Positions 36,248 through 45,273 are shown, counted from the first letter of the stretch. The stretch is DNA of 64,000 bases from Cupriavidus metallidurans CH34 (GCF_000196015.1 NC_007974.2:2480001-2544000); one strand, 5' to 3'. The notes: generated from the sequence alone by a model not told the origin. A program made the numbers and translations.

Positions 36248-36273
36248 TGTTGCACTTCGGAATTGAGGCCGCC
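36248..36273 (-). repeat. IS30 element right inverted repeat
   Basis: Read on the minus strand this end starts GGCGGCCTCAATTCC and continues to AAGTGCAACA, matching the left end with one inserted G. Confidence 0.8.
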
Positions 36274-36276
36274 ATC
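36274..36276 (+). repeat. Target-site duplication, right copy (ATC)
   Basis: Second copy of the ATC codon (Ile85 of the undisrupted fumarase). Confidence 0.8.
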
Positions 36277-37425
36277 GCCGGCAAATGGCCAGGCGAGTTT
36301 CCGCTCTCCGTCTGGCAGACGGGCTCCGGCACGCAGACCAACATGAACCTGAACGAGGTCATCGCCAACCGGGCCATCCAGCTCCTGGGCGGCGAGGTCG
36401 GCAGCAAGAAGCCGGTGCATCCGAATGACCACGTCAACTGCAGCCAGTCTTCCAACGACAGCTTTCCGACGGCGATGCACATCGCGGCCACACGCGCGAT
36501 CCAGCAGACGCTGCTGCCTTCGCTGGAGAAACTCCAGCAGACTTTCGCGAAGAAGGTCGAGGCATTCGACGATATCGTCAAGGTCGGCCGCACTCATCTG
36601 CAGGACGCCGTGCCGCTGACCCTGGGCCAGGAATTCTCCGGCTACATGACACAGGTGGCCGATGCCCAGTCGCGCCTGCAACAGGCCATGCTGCGCGCGA
36701 TGCCGGTGCCTCAGGGTGGCACGGCAGTCGGCACCGGACTCAACGCGCCGCCGGGATTCGCCGTCGCCTTTGCCCGCGCGCTGGCCACCTACACCAGCCT
36801 GCCGTTCGAGCCCGCGCCAAACCGCTACGCACTGCAAGCCGCCCACGACGCGCTGGCCGACCTGTCCGGCGCGCTGAACACCACGGCTTCGTCATTCCTG
36901 AAGATCGCCCGCGATTTCATGCTGCTGGGCTCGGGGCCCCGTGCCGGCGTTGCCGAACTGCAATTGCCCGCCAACGAGCCCGGCTCGTCGATCATGCCCG
37001 GCAAGGTCAATCCGACGCAGGCTGAGGCCTTGGCGATGGTCTGTTGCCGCGTCATCGGCAATCACACGACGGTGACACTGGCAAACAGCCTCGGCACGCT
37101 GGAACTCAATGCGTACAAGCCAGTGATCATCTACAGCCTGATGCAGTCCGTCACACTGCTGGCCGACGCCGCATCGAGCTTCGCCGAACACATGGTTGAA
37201 GGCGTGGAACCCGACCGCGCGCGCATTCAGGAACTGCTTGAGCGCTCGCTGATGTCTGTGACCGCGCTCAACCCGCATATCGGCTACGACAAGGCTGCCG
37301 AGATCGCGAAGCTCGCGGTGAAGAAGAACCTCTCGTTGCGCGAGGCCGCCATCGCATCAGGCCACGTCACCAACGAACAGTTCGATCAGTGGATCGACTT
37401 CAAGGCAATGACGAAGGAAGTCTGA
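36277..37425 (+). pseudogene. fumC: Class II fumarase, 3' part (interrupted by IS30 element)
   Basis: These 382 codons hold the catalytic body of fumarase [46 protein letters not shown] and the signature [11 protein letters not shown] with the catalytic loop Ser. There is no other stop or frameshift, so the gene was broken only by the insertion. A GTG inside the right end of the element (36247) could start a truncated protein, but it would lack the N-terminal domain that helps form the tetramer's active site. Loss of fumarase C may be covered by another fumarase elsewhere in the genome. Confidence 0.93.
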
Positions 37426-37471
37426 GAGGCGATCAGGAAAGCGAACGCGCTATTGATCTGGTTGAAACGAC

Positions 37472-37512
37472 AAGGCCAGGCAAGTGAAGGGATTCACTTG
37501 CCTGGCCTTTTT
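37472..37512 (+). terminator. Strong terminator between fumC and porin
   Basis: Perfect 17-base arms (AAGGCCAGGCAAGTGAA and its inverse) with a four-base loop are followed by TTTTT. It ends the fumC transcript and may also slow the convergent porin transcript. Confidence 0.88.
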
Positions 37513-37540
37513 AGCCACCGGCAGGCCGGGGCCCAGACGC

Positions 37541-38704
37541 TCAGAACTTGTGACGTACGCCGAGCGCAACGCCGAGCATCGTGCTCTGGCCGCTGGCGAG
37601 GAAGTATCCGTTCGCGAAGCTGATGGCCGACGTATCGAAGTTGAGGCCCGCGTTCTTCGAGAACGCCGTTGTCAGGTACAGGTCGGTGCGTTTGGACAGC
37701 GTGTAGTCAGCGATGAAGGACACCTGCCATGGGTTGGCCAAATGCGTCTGGCCCAGCAGGTTCTTCACGTTGTCGTAGTTGTACTCCAGCGTCAGACCCA
37801 GGGCTGGGGTGACCTGGTAGTTGCCGCCAATCCAGAAGAAGTCGTCCCGCAGAATCAGCGTGGAGCCGTCTTGCGCCTTGTTCTGACCCCAGCGATAGCC
37901 GCCCATGATCTTGGCGGTGGCACCCAGCGTATAGCTGGCACCGATCGTCGCTTTCTTGAATGAGCCGGTACCGACGAAAGCGCCCGCGGCTGAGCTAAGG
38001 CTCGGGTTGTACTGGTCATAGGCCACGGCCACACCGAAGGGGCCGGCTGCATATTCCGCACCGAGGCCATAGGCGGAGTCGCGACGGAACTGGCCCGGCA
38101 CTTCGCCATTGCCGCCCACGCTTGGCGCACCCTGGCTCGTGCCCGGCAGCGCGACTCCCGTGCCGAATGACCAGTGCGCGATGGCCGTCACCGGGCCGAA
38201 GGTGCCGATGTATTTGGCCGTGTTGTCTTCGCGAAGGTTCGCACCTGCGAACGCCACGACGGGTTCGTACTGCACCGCATAAGCCGTGGGCGAGTAGTTC
38301 GCCATGATGTGGAACAGCGACGTGTACTGGCGCCCGAACAGGAACTGGCCATAGCGGCTGTCGACCCCAACGTATGCCTGGCGACCGAACAACCGGCCTT
38401 GCGACTGCACACCATTGTCAATGCTGAACCCGCTTTCCAGCACGTACACGGCCTTGGTGCCGCTGCCGAGGTCCTCCACGCCGCGCAAACCCCAGCGTGA
38501 ACTGGACAGGCCACCCGAAGTCAGTCGCCATGTGTTCCCACCCTGCCCGGCATTGAAGCCATTAGCAGGTGTTGGCGGCTGAGAGCCAAGATGACTCACG
38601 TACTCGATGTTGGCATCCGCGACACCATAGAGTGTCACGCTCGACTGAGCGTGTGCAGTACCCATGGCGCCAAGCACCGCCGTCGCAAACAAAATCTTCT
38701 TCAT
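37541..38704 (-). CDS. Gram-negative trimeric porin
   Basis: The 387-residue protein has a signal peptide (residues 1-20, ending AHA/QSS), the first strand SVTLYGVADANIEYVS, RWGLRGVEDLGSGTKAVYVLE and a last strand LGVALGVRHKF with a terminal Phe. This is the OmpC-like 16-stranded porin type of Burkholderia and Bordetella, a general diffusion channel. AGGAGA stands about ten bases before the ATG at 38704; 29 upstream codons in frame lack signal-peptide character. Confidence 0.93.
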   Translation of the reverse strand: MKKILFATAVLGAMGTAHAQSSVTLYGVADANIEYVSHLGSQPPTPANGFNAGQGGNTWRLTSGGLSSSRWGLRGVEDLGSGTKAVYVLESGFSIDNGVQSQGRLFGRQAYVGVDSRYGQFLFGRQYTSLFHIMANYSPTAYAVQYEPVVAFAGANLREDNTAKYIGTFGPVTAIAHWSFGTGVALPGTSQGAPSVGGNGEVPGQFRRDSAYGLGAEYAAGPFGVAVAYDQYNPSLSSAAGAFVGTGSFKKATIGASYTLGATAKIMGGYRWGQNKAQDGSTLILRDDFFWIGGNYQVTPALGLTLEYNYDNVKNLLGQTHLANPWQVSFIADYTLSKRTDLYLTTAFSKNAGLNFDTSAISFANGYFLASGQSTMLGVALGVRHKF

Positions 38705-38930
38705 CGTTATGTTTCTCCTCTCATCGGTCTGAAAGACCTTCCACTCCTGCCGGAACGGCGCGAAAACACGACCACTCCCACAAAACTTCAAGCCGACATG
38801 GCCCAGACAGGTTGCTGGTCAGGAAAATGGGCGCAATTGCCCCCCGCCAGCGAATTACCCCGGCTTTGGCTCGCACTGCTGATTGGGAACACTGGGACGG
38901 CACTGCGTCCCACTGGCGAACAGGTGTGTG

Positions 38931-40262
38931 CTATTCGGAGATGTCGGTGCCGCGCGTTTCCGGCAGGAGCCAGATCGCCACAAGGCTGACGATGCTGGTG
39001 GCGGCGAGGTACCAGGCCGGCGCATTAGGGTTGTGCGTCCAGGCCAGCAAGCCTGTCACCACGAACTGCGTGGTCCCTCCGAATAGCGTGGTACCGATCG
39101 CGTAGACCAGAGAGACGCCGATACTGCGAAAGCCAGCCGGCAACAACTCGGGAATCACGACGATCGATGCCGCGGCACTCATGGCGGTGAGCGCTGCGAG
39201 TACCGCTGTCACGGTCAGGAAGCTGATGGCACCGGGCATTGCGCCCAGCCACCAGAACATTGGCACGATCAACAGCATCAGCGCGACGCGCGGCGCAATC
39301 AGGACAATCTTCCGGCCGCGCCAATCGCATAGCCAGCCTCCCACCAGGCCGAACGCGAACGTCATCACGCCACCAACCAGCGCACTGGTCTGCGCAAGTG
39401 TTGCGGGCAGGTGCAACGTCTGGATCGCGTAAGTGGTCATGTAGTTGCCAATCTGAGACGCGACGGAGGCAGACAGCACCATCAGCACACCCAGAACAAC
39501 ATAGCGCCGGTGCGACTTCATCAGGCCACCGACCACCTCGGCGGTGCTGCGCTCGGTCCGGGCTTCGAAGGTTTCGGGCAGGCTGCGGCGAATCTTCAGG
39601 GCGACCGGCACGAGCGCGATGCTGATCACGAAGGGGATACGCCACCCCCAGGCGGCCAGGTCTTCCGCCGGAAGCAACATCGACACCGCAACGCCCAGCA
39701 GTCCACCAACCGCCACGGCAATACCCTGGCTGGCCAATTGCCAACTCGCGTAAAGTGCACGGCGATGCGGCGGTGCGGCCTCGACGAGTAGCGCGGTTGC
39801 TGGCCCCACCTCTCCGCCGAGCGCAAGGCCCTGTAGCAGACGGCAAGCCACCACGATGATGGGAGCGGCGATACCGATAGACGCATAGCTTGGCGTGGCG
39901 GCCATGCCAAGCGTGCCAAAGGTGATCAACGCCACGGTCAGGATCATTGCAGGCTTGCGACCGGCCCTGTCAGCCAGCGCGCCGATCAGTACGGCGCCGA
40001 GTGGGCGAGTGAAGAATCCCACTCCGAAGGTGGCGGCCGCGAGCAGCAGGCTGCCGAACTCGCCACCGACCGGAAAAAATGCGCGACCGATGTAGACGGC
40101 AAAGTAAGCGTAGATGACGAAGTCGTAGAACTCGAGGGCGTTGCCTGCAACGGCGGCGGCAACCGCGGCCCGACCAATAACTGGCCGAACGTCGGGCTCG
40201 CCGACATCCCTCGCCGTGTGAACCGCAAGCGTCTGGGCAGACGCCGGACTGGTGGCGCGCAT
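38931..40262 (-). CDS. MHS-family metabolite:proton symporter
   Basis: The 443-residue permease has twelve predicted helices and the MHS signatures: GNALEFYDFVIYAYFAVYIG near the start, FFTRPLGAVLIGALADRAGRK, LLQGLALGGEVGPATALLVE and GWLCDWRGRK. Relatives import citrate, shikimate, ketoglutarate or similar acids. It is last in a minus-strand cluster with an M14-like and a C26 hydrolase, 49 bases after the former, which suggests it imports the same substrate or takes up an acidic product. Confidence 0.9.
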   Translation of the reverse strand: MRATSPASAQTLAVHTARDVGEPDVRPVIGRAAVAAAVAGNALEFYDFVIYAYFAVYIGRAFFPVGGEFGSLLLAAATFGVGFFTRPLGAVLIGALADRAGRKPAMILTVALITFGTLGMAATPSYASIGIAAPIIVVACRLLQGLALGGEVGPATALLVEAAPPHRRALYASWQLASQGIAVAVGGLLGVAVSMLLPAEDLAAWGWRIPFVISIALVPVALKIRRSLPETFEARTERSTAEVVGGLMKSHRRYVVLGVLMVLSASVASQIGNYMTTYAIQTLHLPATLAQTSALVGGVMTFAFGLVGGWLCDWRGRKIVLIAPRVALMLLIVPMFWWLGAMPGAISFLTVTAVLAALTAMSAAASIVVIPELLPAGFRSIGVSLVYAIGTTLFGGTTQFVVTGLLAWTHNPNAPAWYLAATSIVSLVAIWLLPETRGTDISE

Positions 40263-40311
40263 TTTGTCTCCTTGGAATCGTTATGAATGGGCTGAGGGCC
40301 TGCTCAGACGA

Positions 40312-41421
40312 TCAGTCTTCCCGCAGTCCATTCAGGGTCTGCAGGAACACGTCGCGGCCCTGTTGCCAGACAGCCTGTTGCCAGTCGTCCGCCTGGGGAT
40401 AGAACGCATCCTTGAGGGTCTGGCGGATGGCCGCCGCCTGCAGCGGGTCAGACGAACCGTGGCGGTGCAGCCAGTGTTCGGCACGGCTGGCGCCAATGAC
40501 TTGTGGCATCGGATACGTGCCGAACTCCAGGCAGAGGTTGGTCTGCTCGGCCTGCGCGCACTCGTCGAAGAGTGCGAACTGGATCGGCCCGGTCATGGGG
40601 ATGCTGTTCGAAGTCCCGGCATGAACGGACGTCACATCCCCCCACCAACGACGCGCTCGCTCCAGCGAACGCCCTTCGTCGAGGCAAGCGAAGATGCGCT
40701 CCCCCACGCCATAAGGTCCAAGCCCGGTGTGAACGTCAATGGAGCCCAGATGCTGGCAGTTGCGCGCATGGCGTTGGAGGATCCGACGAAATGTGGTGTT
40801 GCTCCAGGCTGGCTCGCGCCCGCCGAAATGCATGCCATCCTCGAAGCGGTATTGACCCAGCGAGACGGCACGCTGAAACCCCTTCACGCCCCACTCCTTG
40901 CGCAACATGAACAGCGCCAGCTCGTTGTCATCGCCGGGCGGCCACTCCCTGGGGAGCAAGAGCTCGTGGATCTCCGCATAGGGCTTGTTGTCCGGCAGCG
41001 GAGCCGAGAAGTCGACGAAGTTGCGGTTCAGGTCGACGTTCTCCTGCGTCTCCCGGCGCGAGTACGAAAACCCGTGGGGATTGACCGCATGGATATACAG
41101 CACCGCCGTGTCCGGCGCAGCTACCGGGCCAAGGCCAAGCAACCCGGTCTGAATGGCGGAGCCACAATAACCTTCCACGCCGTGCACGCCGCTGATGATG
41201 ATGACCAGCTTCGAAGCATGCAGCGGCCCGTCGCGCACGACGTCCGTGGCCAGCGTCTCGCCATGTGCGCCATCGAGCGGCAGTTCATGGGACTCGACGT
41301 CGAGCCCGCGCGATGCGGCGGCCTGCAGGAACTTCTGCCGGGCCTCCGCGTAGGTTCGACTGAACAGGTTACGAACTTCTGGTTGCACCTTGACTCCTCG
41401 ATGATGCAGCGCTGATTCCAT
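40312..41421 (-). CDS. M14-like zinc carboxypeptidase (DUF2817)
   Basis: The 369-residue protein matches DUF2817 proteins, which have a zinc carboxypeptidase fold. The zinc ligands His80 and Glu83 (SGVHGVEGYCG) and His231 (DVHTGLGPYG) and a late Glu in LCLEFGTY are visible. There is no signal peptide, so it acts in the cytosol. It follows the C26 hydrolase gene by 12 bases. It may release an amino acid or acyl group from the compound handled by the cluster. GAGGT stands nine bases before the ATG. Confidence 0.85.
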   Translation of the reverse strand: MESALHHRGVKVQPEVRNLFSRTYAEARQKFLQAAASRGLDVESHELPLDGAHGETLATDVVRDGPLHASKLVIIISGVHGVEGYCGSAIQTGLLGLGPVAAPDTAVLYIHAVNPHGFSYSRRETQENVDLNRNFVDFSAPLPDNKPYAEIHELLLPREWPPGDDNELALFMLRKEWGVKGFQRAVSLGQYRFEDGMHFGGREPAWSNTTFRRILQRHARNCQHLGSIDVHTGLGPYGVGERIFACLDEGRSLERARRWWGDVTSVHAGTSNSIPMTGPIQFALFDECAQAEQTNLCLEFGTYPMPQVIGASRAEHWLHRHGSSDPLQAAAIRQTLKDAFYPQADDWQQAVWQQGRDVFLQTLNGLRED

Positions 41422-41433
41422 ATGTCGATGACC

Positions 41434-42237
41434 TCAGGCAGGGAATGTCGGTCTGGATGCGCGCGTCCGAGTGGCGCGACGTTCGCCACATGCGCGTCCA
41501 AACTCGGAAAAGATCGCTTTGGCCAGGCCGCAATCGTCGATACGCATCTCCGGATGCCACTGGACGGCAAGCGTGAATTGCGCTGCGTTGGCAAGCGAGA
41601 ACGCCTCCACGAGTCCATCGGGCGCCGTCGCTTCGATACGCAGTCCGGCACCGAGCCGCTCGACGCCCTGGTGATGCAGCGAATTGACCGCGGCCGAACG
41701 CCCGGCGATCCCTGCCAGCCAGCCGCCAGGCACGATGTGAATATCGTGGCTATCGTCGTACCACTGCTGGATCGGTCGGTCGTGGTCGCCCTCCCGATGA
41801 TCCAGTCGGCCAGGCTGGGCGTGCACCGCGCGCTCGAGCGTGCCGCCATGCAAGACGTTCAACTCCTGAAAGCCACGGCAAATCCCCAGTATTGGGACCC
41901 CGGCATCGATCAGGGCTGGCAGCAGACCAAAAACCGCGGCGTCACGGTGGGGGTCCTGGCATGTCATTGCCGGCAGGGGCGTGGCTCCATACCTTTCCGC
42001 CGCGATGTTGGACGGACTGCCGGTCAGGACGATGCCGTCCAGCGTGTCGATCAACGTGTCGGCATCGATGGCGTCGGCGCACGCCGGGAGCAGCAGCGGC
42101 TGCGCACCGGCAATCTCGCTAACAGCCCGCACATAGCCACCGAGAACCGAGTAAGCCGGATGCCTGTGGAGGTCGATACGATCCGTGATGATCGCCACGA
42201 CCGGAAGAAGTGACTTTTGAATTGGGGCGGATGACAT
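41434..42237 (-). CDS. Class I glutamine amidotransferase-like hydrolase (C26, PuuD-like)
   Basis: The 267-residue enzyme has the triad Cys120 (LGICRGFQELNVLHGG), His228 and Glu230 (VQWHPE), and the YVRAVSEIAGAQPLLLP region of gamma-glutamyl-gamma-aminobutyrate hydrolases. It probably cuts a gamma-glutamyl amide. Family members act on gamma-glutamyl-GABA, glutamylated amines or folates; no other putrescine-pathway gene is next to it, so the substrate is open. The ATG at 42237 is chosen for the family N terminus. It is first in its operon, divergent from the LysR gene. Confidence 0.88.
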   Translation of the reverse strand: MSSAPIQKSLLPVVAIITDRIDLHRHPAYSVLGGYVRAVSEIAGAQPLLLPACADAIDADTLIDTLDGIVLTGSPSNIAAERYGATPLPAMTCQDPHRDAAVFGLLPALIDAGVPILGICRGFQELNVLHGGTLERAVHAQPGRLDHREGDHDRPIQQWYDDSHDIHIVPGGWLAGIAGRSAAVNSLHHQGVERLGAGLRIEATAPDGLVEAFSLANAAQFTLAVQWHPEMRIDDCGLAKAIFSEFGRACGERRATRTRASRPTFPA

Positions 42238-42296
42238 GGAACGATGTGGCAGTCGGAATGGATCTGGCCGCAGTTTGGAGACATCCACTACTTGTG

Positions 42297-42332
42297 TAAA
42301 TTGCAACTAAATTCTGGTTAGAATGCAATTTA
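42297..42332. promoter_or_regulatory. Nested inverted repeat, LysR operator candidate
   Basis: Nine-base perfect arms TAAATTGCA (42297-42305) and TGCAATTTA (42324-42332) flank an inner pair CTAA/TTAG spaced by seven bases. The inner repeat has the size of a T-N11-A LysR box. It sits in the 116-base gap between the divergent LysR and C26 genes. Confidence 0.7.
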
Positions 42333-42353
42333 TGCAAGTGGACTGTCATCGTC

Positions 42354-43301
42354 ATGAATACGCGTCAACTACGCCACTTTCTGGCCCTTCTCGATACTGG
42401 CTCATTGGCCGCGGCGGCCGAATCGGTTCATCTGAGCCAGCCAGCGCTATCTCGCAGCATCCGCGCGCTTGAAGACATGCTTGGCGTGCCGCTGTTCGAC
42501 AGGAATGACCGGCGGCTGCGCCCGACCACCTATGCCATCGCCTATGCGCCCCGCGCGCGCAGCATGCTTTCCGACGAAAAAGAAGGCCTGCGGACACTCG
42601 GCCTGATGCAGTCCGGTGATCTCGGCACGTTCTCGGTAGGCATGGGCTCTTCGCTTGCCACGCCAATCCTGCGCCCAATGCTGGCCGAACTGCTGCGCAC
42701 ATCGCCTGGACTGCGGCTGCGCAGCCTGATCGACACGTCCGAGCGACTCCTCGATGCCCTGCATGCCGAACGCATCGACTTCTTCGTCGGCGACACCCGC
42801 GTGGCAAAGCTGCACGATGGGCTGGCGATCGAATCCATCTTTCCTTGCACATTTGGCTGGTATGCGCGGCGCGATCACCCGCTCGCAAACAACGAAAATG
42901 TCAGCGCCGCGCAGATCCGCGAGTACCCTCTGATCGCGCCCGGCTACTTCGAACCATCGCTGGGACAGCGGCTTGCGCAACTCTACGAACTGCCCGCGCC
43001 CGTGCAGGACCAGTTCGCGCTGATCTCGGACGACATCGGCACCGTACTGGAGATCGTGGCATCCACCGATGCAGTTGTCCCGCTGACGGACCTTGCCGCG
43101 ATCTCCGCGCTCAAATCACAGCTCATTGTCGAACTTGCCGTACGGCCCGCACTGGAACTGGACTTGACGCTCGGTATCGTCCGGCATGGCAACCGCACCA
43201 TGGCGCCCGCGACCATGATGGCCTTCGAGATCATCCGCCAGCGCTTCGCCATGGCGGCAAGCGAGATTGCCACCATCAAAGGACTTGCGGCGGATCGGTG
43301 A
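42354..43301 (+). CDS. LysR-family regulator
   Basis: The 315-residue activator has the N-terminal winged helix-turn-helix (LRHFLALLDTGSLAAAAESV, HLSQPALSRSIRALEDMLGV) and a periplasmic-binding-like effector domain from about residue 95. It is divergent from the C26-M14-MHS operon, and the nested palindrome lies between them, which points to classical LysR control of the operon and of itself. The effector is likely a pathway intermediate. Confidence 0.93.
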   Translation: MNTRQLRHFLALLDTGSLAAAAESVHLSQPALSRSIRALEDMLGVPLFDRNDRRLRPTTYAIAYAPRARSMLSDEKEGLRTLGLMQSGDLGTFSVGMGSSLATPILRPMLAELLRTSPGLRLRSLIDTSERLLDALHAERIDFFVGDTRVAKLHDGLAIESIFPCTFGWYARRDHPLANNENVSAAQIREYPLIAPGYFEPSLGQRLAQLYELPAPVQDQFALISDDIGTVLEIVASTDAVVPLTDLAAISALKSQLIVELAVRPALELDLTLGIVRHGNRTMAPATMMAFEIIRQRFAMAASEIATIKGLAADR

Positions 43302-43475
43302 TCGCACTCGATCCGCGTATGGGCAGTTCGATCAGTGGGCCGCCTCCAGGACGACTTCCGCGACGATGCCCAGAACGGTCTGATTCATGACCCATGGCAA
43401 AGGGCCATGGCTGCGGGCGTTGCGGCAACGTGATAGTTTCCGCAGGTTGTTTCAATGCCTGCCTGGATGTGCCCC

Positions 43476-43991
43476 ATGCATAAGCTTGTCTGTGTCACCA
43501 CCCTCCTGCTGACGGCGATGTCGGCGGGGATGCTGACCGGCTGCAGTTCACTGATGAATGAGGGCACGACGGCTGTCGCTGGCATGGGCGGCGCCGCCAT
43601 TGCCGGCGCGGTCACGGACAACGCAGCCATTGCCACGGGCATTGGCCTCGGTGTGCAGGCTGGCGCCAAGGCCGCCCTGCAGGCCAGTCAGCGCAAGGTA
43701 CACGCCGAAACGCAGCATCAGATCGCGCAGGTGGCCGGCAACCTCGATGTCGGCGCGGTGGCGACCTGGGAAGTGGCTCACACCGTGCCGCTCGAGCCCG
43801 ATGAGAAGGGACGGGTGACCGTGACCCGATTGCTGGGCAATACCTACCTTGCCTGCAAGGAGATCATTTTCTCCGTCGACGATGCGAACAAGGGCAACGG
43901 CTTCTATATCGCCGCGGTTTGCCGCGACGGGTCGGTATGGAAGTGGGCTTCCGCCGAGCCCGCTACCGAGCGGTGGGGTTCGCTTCAGTGA
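43476..43991 (+). CDS. Lipoprotein, first of a paralogous pair
   Basis: The 171-residue protein has a lipoprotein signal with lipobox LTGC (Cys23). Ala/Gly-rich helices follow, and then a domain ending VWKWASAEPATERWGSLQ. The next gene encodes a protein with the same ending and the shared ACKEIIFS/LCKEALFS segment, so the two are tandem paralogs. ATG codons at 43455 and 43467 are alternative starts. The function is unknown; an outer-membrane-attached envelope role is likely. Confidence 0.7.
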   Translation: MHKLVCVTTLLLTAMSAGMLTGCSSLMNEGTTAVAGMGGAAIAGAVTDNAAIATGIGLGVQAGAKAALQASQRKVHAETQHQIAQVAGNLDVGAVATWEVAHTVPLEPDEKGRVTVTRLLGNTYLACKEIIFSVDDANKGNGFYIAAVCRDGSVWKWASAEPATERWGSLQ

Positions 43992-44494
43992 GGCCGCTCT
44001 GCGCGAGGTTGGTCTTGTCGGCGGCGATCGCGAGTCTCTGCGCGTGCAGTTCCGTCGGCGAAATTTCGGGGGCCGTGGCCGGAATTACCACCGGTGCCGT
44101 CACGGCAAATCCTGTTGTGGGATACGGTGTTGCGGTCGGCGTCAGCGCGGCGGCCGATGCGGCTGGCAAGTACGTCTACCGGTACTGGCAACGCGAGGAG
44201 CAGGACAGCATCGCAGCGGTCATCGGTGATACGCCCATCGGCTTCGAGCAGCCGTGGGAGGTCCGGCATGCCGTCGCCTATGGCAATCAACGCGGCGTGC
44301 TACAGGTAATCCGCGTCATCGACAGTCCGCTCGCTCTCTGCAAGGAAGCCTTGTTCTCCACTGTCGAGTCGGGGACGAACGGGCAGCCCTCCAAGACTTC
44401 CCAATGGTTCTTCGTCACGGCCTGCCAGCAGCATGGCCAGTGGAAATGGGCCAATGCCGAGCCAGCGGTTGCACGCTGGGGCAACCTGCAATAG
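43988..44494 (+). CDS. Lipoprotein, second of a paralogous pair
   Basis: The 168-residue protein starts at a GTG that overlaps the stop of the first paralog (GTGA) and opens with a signal segment followed by Cys-Ala-Cys-Ser-Ser, a lipobox-like site. The Gly/Ala-rich region (ISGAVAGITTGAVTANPVVG) and the end QWKWANAEPAVARWGNLQ repeat those of the upstream protein. The coupled start suggests the two are made together and may form a heteromeric complex. Confidence 0.65.
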   Translation: MRPLCARLVLSAAIASLCACSSVGEISGAVAGITTGAVTANPVVGYGVAVGVSAAADAAGKYVYRYWQREEQDSIAAVIGDTPIGFEQPWEVRHAVAYGNQRGVLQVIRVIDSPLALCKEALFSTVESGTNGQPSKTSQWFFVTACQQHGQWKWANAEPAVARWGNLQ

Positions 44495-44525
44495 CCACCT
44501 GCCACTCCCCCTTGACGCTCGTGGC

Positions 44526-44870
44526 TTACGGTGCGTGCGGCGTGGGCCTGGGGCGAGGCGGCTGCGGCGGGTGAGGTGGATTCGGCGGATAGGGAATCGG
44601 CCCGCCGCCGGGCCCCACCTGGATATACGGGGCGACGATGTACGGGTACTGCCCCGATCCGTCGGTTGACCCCATCGACTGGGTGCCGGTCACGCCCCGC
44701 TGCGAAAGCGGCGCGGTGCTCAGCTCGGTGCCGCCGCTGCTGCCATCACGGATACCGCGTTGCGTATCGAGCGACTTCGCCTGCGATGCGGCGAATGCCA
44801 TGTCAGACGCTGCGCCAAGCAGCACAACGATCGCGACGCCTCTCAACCAATGAATCGACCCTGTGAACAT
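44526..44870 (-). CDS. Small secreted protein with Pro-rich end
   Basis: The 114-residue product has a signal peptide (ending AFAA, about residue 28), a Ser/Thr/Gly-rich middle and an end made of PPNPPHPPQPPRPRPTPHAP. There are no recognisable domains. The start ATG at 44870 is chosen because it opens the signal peptide. It is convergent with the lipoprotein pair. Confidence 0.5.
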   Translation of the reverse strand: MFTGSIHWLRGVAIVVLLGAASDMAFAASQAKSLDTQRGIRDGSSGGTELSTAPLSQRGVTGTQSMGSTDGSGQYPYIVAPYIQVGPGGGPIPYPPNPPHPPQPPRPRPTPHAP

Positions 44871-45273
44871 GAGCGTTCCGTCTTGATATGGGAATGCCGG
44901 TGACCACCAGGGGCGAACTGCACCGCTGCAACCGGCTCGAGCATGGCTGCCTGACAGCCATATCAACACAGCGTAGCAGCGCCCTGGTCACTTCAAAGCG
45001 GCATTTACCGCCGGAATCCGGCATTTATTCCCAGGAATATTTTCGTCTTCTTTCGGGAATAAGGCGCCGGGCCGGGCAGTTCTACAGGTGCATGGCACCG
45101 CGGCGCGTAGAGCCGGAACGACAGGATCGAACGATTCTCGGGCGCGTGGTCGGCATGCAAGCCCATGCGCGACCGTTGGTGGCCATGCGATCCATTGCGA
45201 CCCGCTGCGGCCCGTTGCGGCCCGTTGTGGCCACAGGCGCTGGGCACCCTTTCTACTGCCTCAGGAGATGATC
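44871..45273. other. 403-base spacer with short repeats
   Basis: No gene is supported. It contains five degenerate 10-base repeats (45181-45230), described separately, and probably the promoters of both flanking small genes. Confidence 0.5.
45181..45230. repeat. Five degenerate 10-bp tandem repeats
   Basis: Five ten-base units run in phase with the ends GCGA, GCGA, GCGG, GCGG, GTGG; the third to fifth read CCCGCTGCGG, CCCGTTGCGG, CCCGTTGTGG. A ten-base period matches one helical turn. It lies about 45 bases before the small secreted protein gene. Confidence 0.6.

Larger units (their letters stand above)
35171..36273 (-). mobile_element. IS30-family insertion sequence
   Basis: The 1103-base element carries one transposase gene on the minus strand. 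Its ends are imperfect inverted repeats: the left end (35171-35195) and the inverted right end share GGCGG, TCAA, TCC and AAGTGCAACA, with one single-base gap and three substitutions. An ATC duplication flanks it. It lies inside fumC in the opposite orientation. The transposase frame is intact, so the element may be active. Confidence 0.93.

Noticed and set aside
40252..41415. 387-codon plus-strand frame over the DUF2817 gene
   Set aside because: Antisense shadow; the minus strand carries the zinc-site motifs.
43392..43410. CCATGGC/GCCATGG inverted repeat
   Set aside because: Short arms with a small loop and no nearby promoter or T run; could arise by chance.
45181..45230. Repeats as a possible CRISPR array
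   Set aside because: Units are 10 bases, degenerate and without spacers. No cas gene is near.
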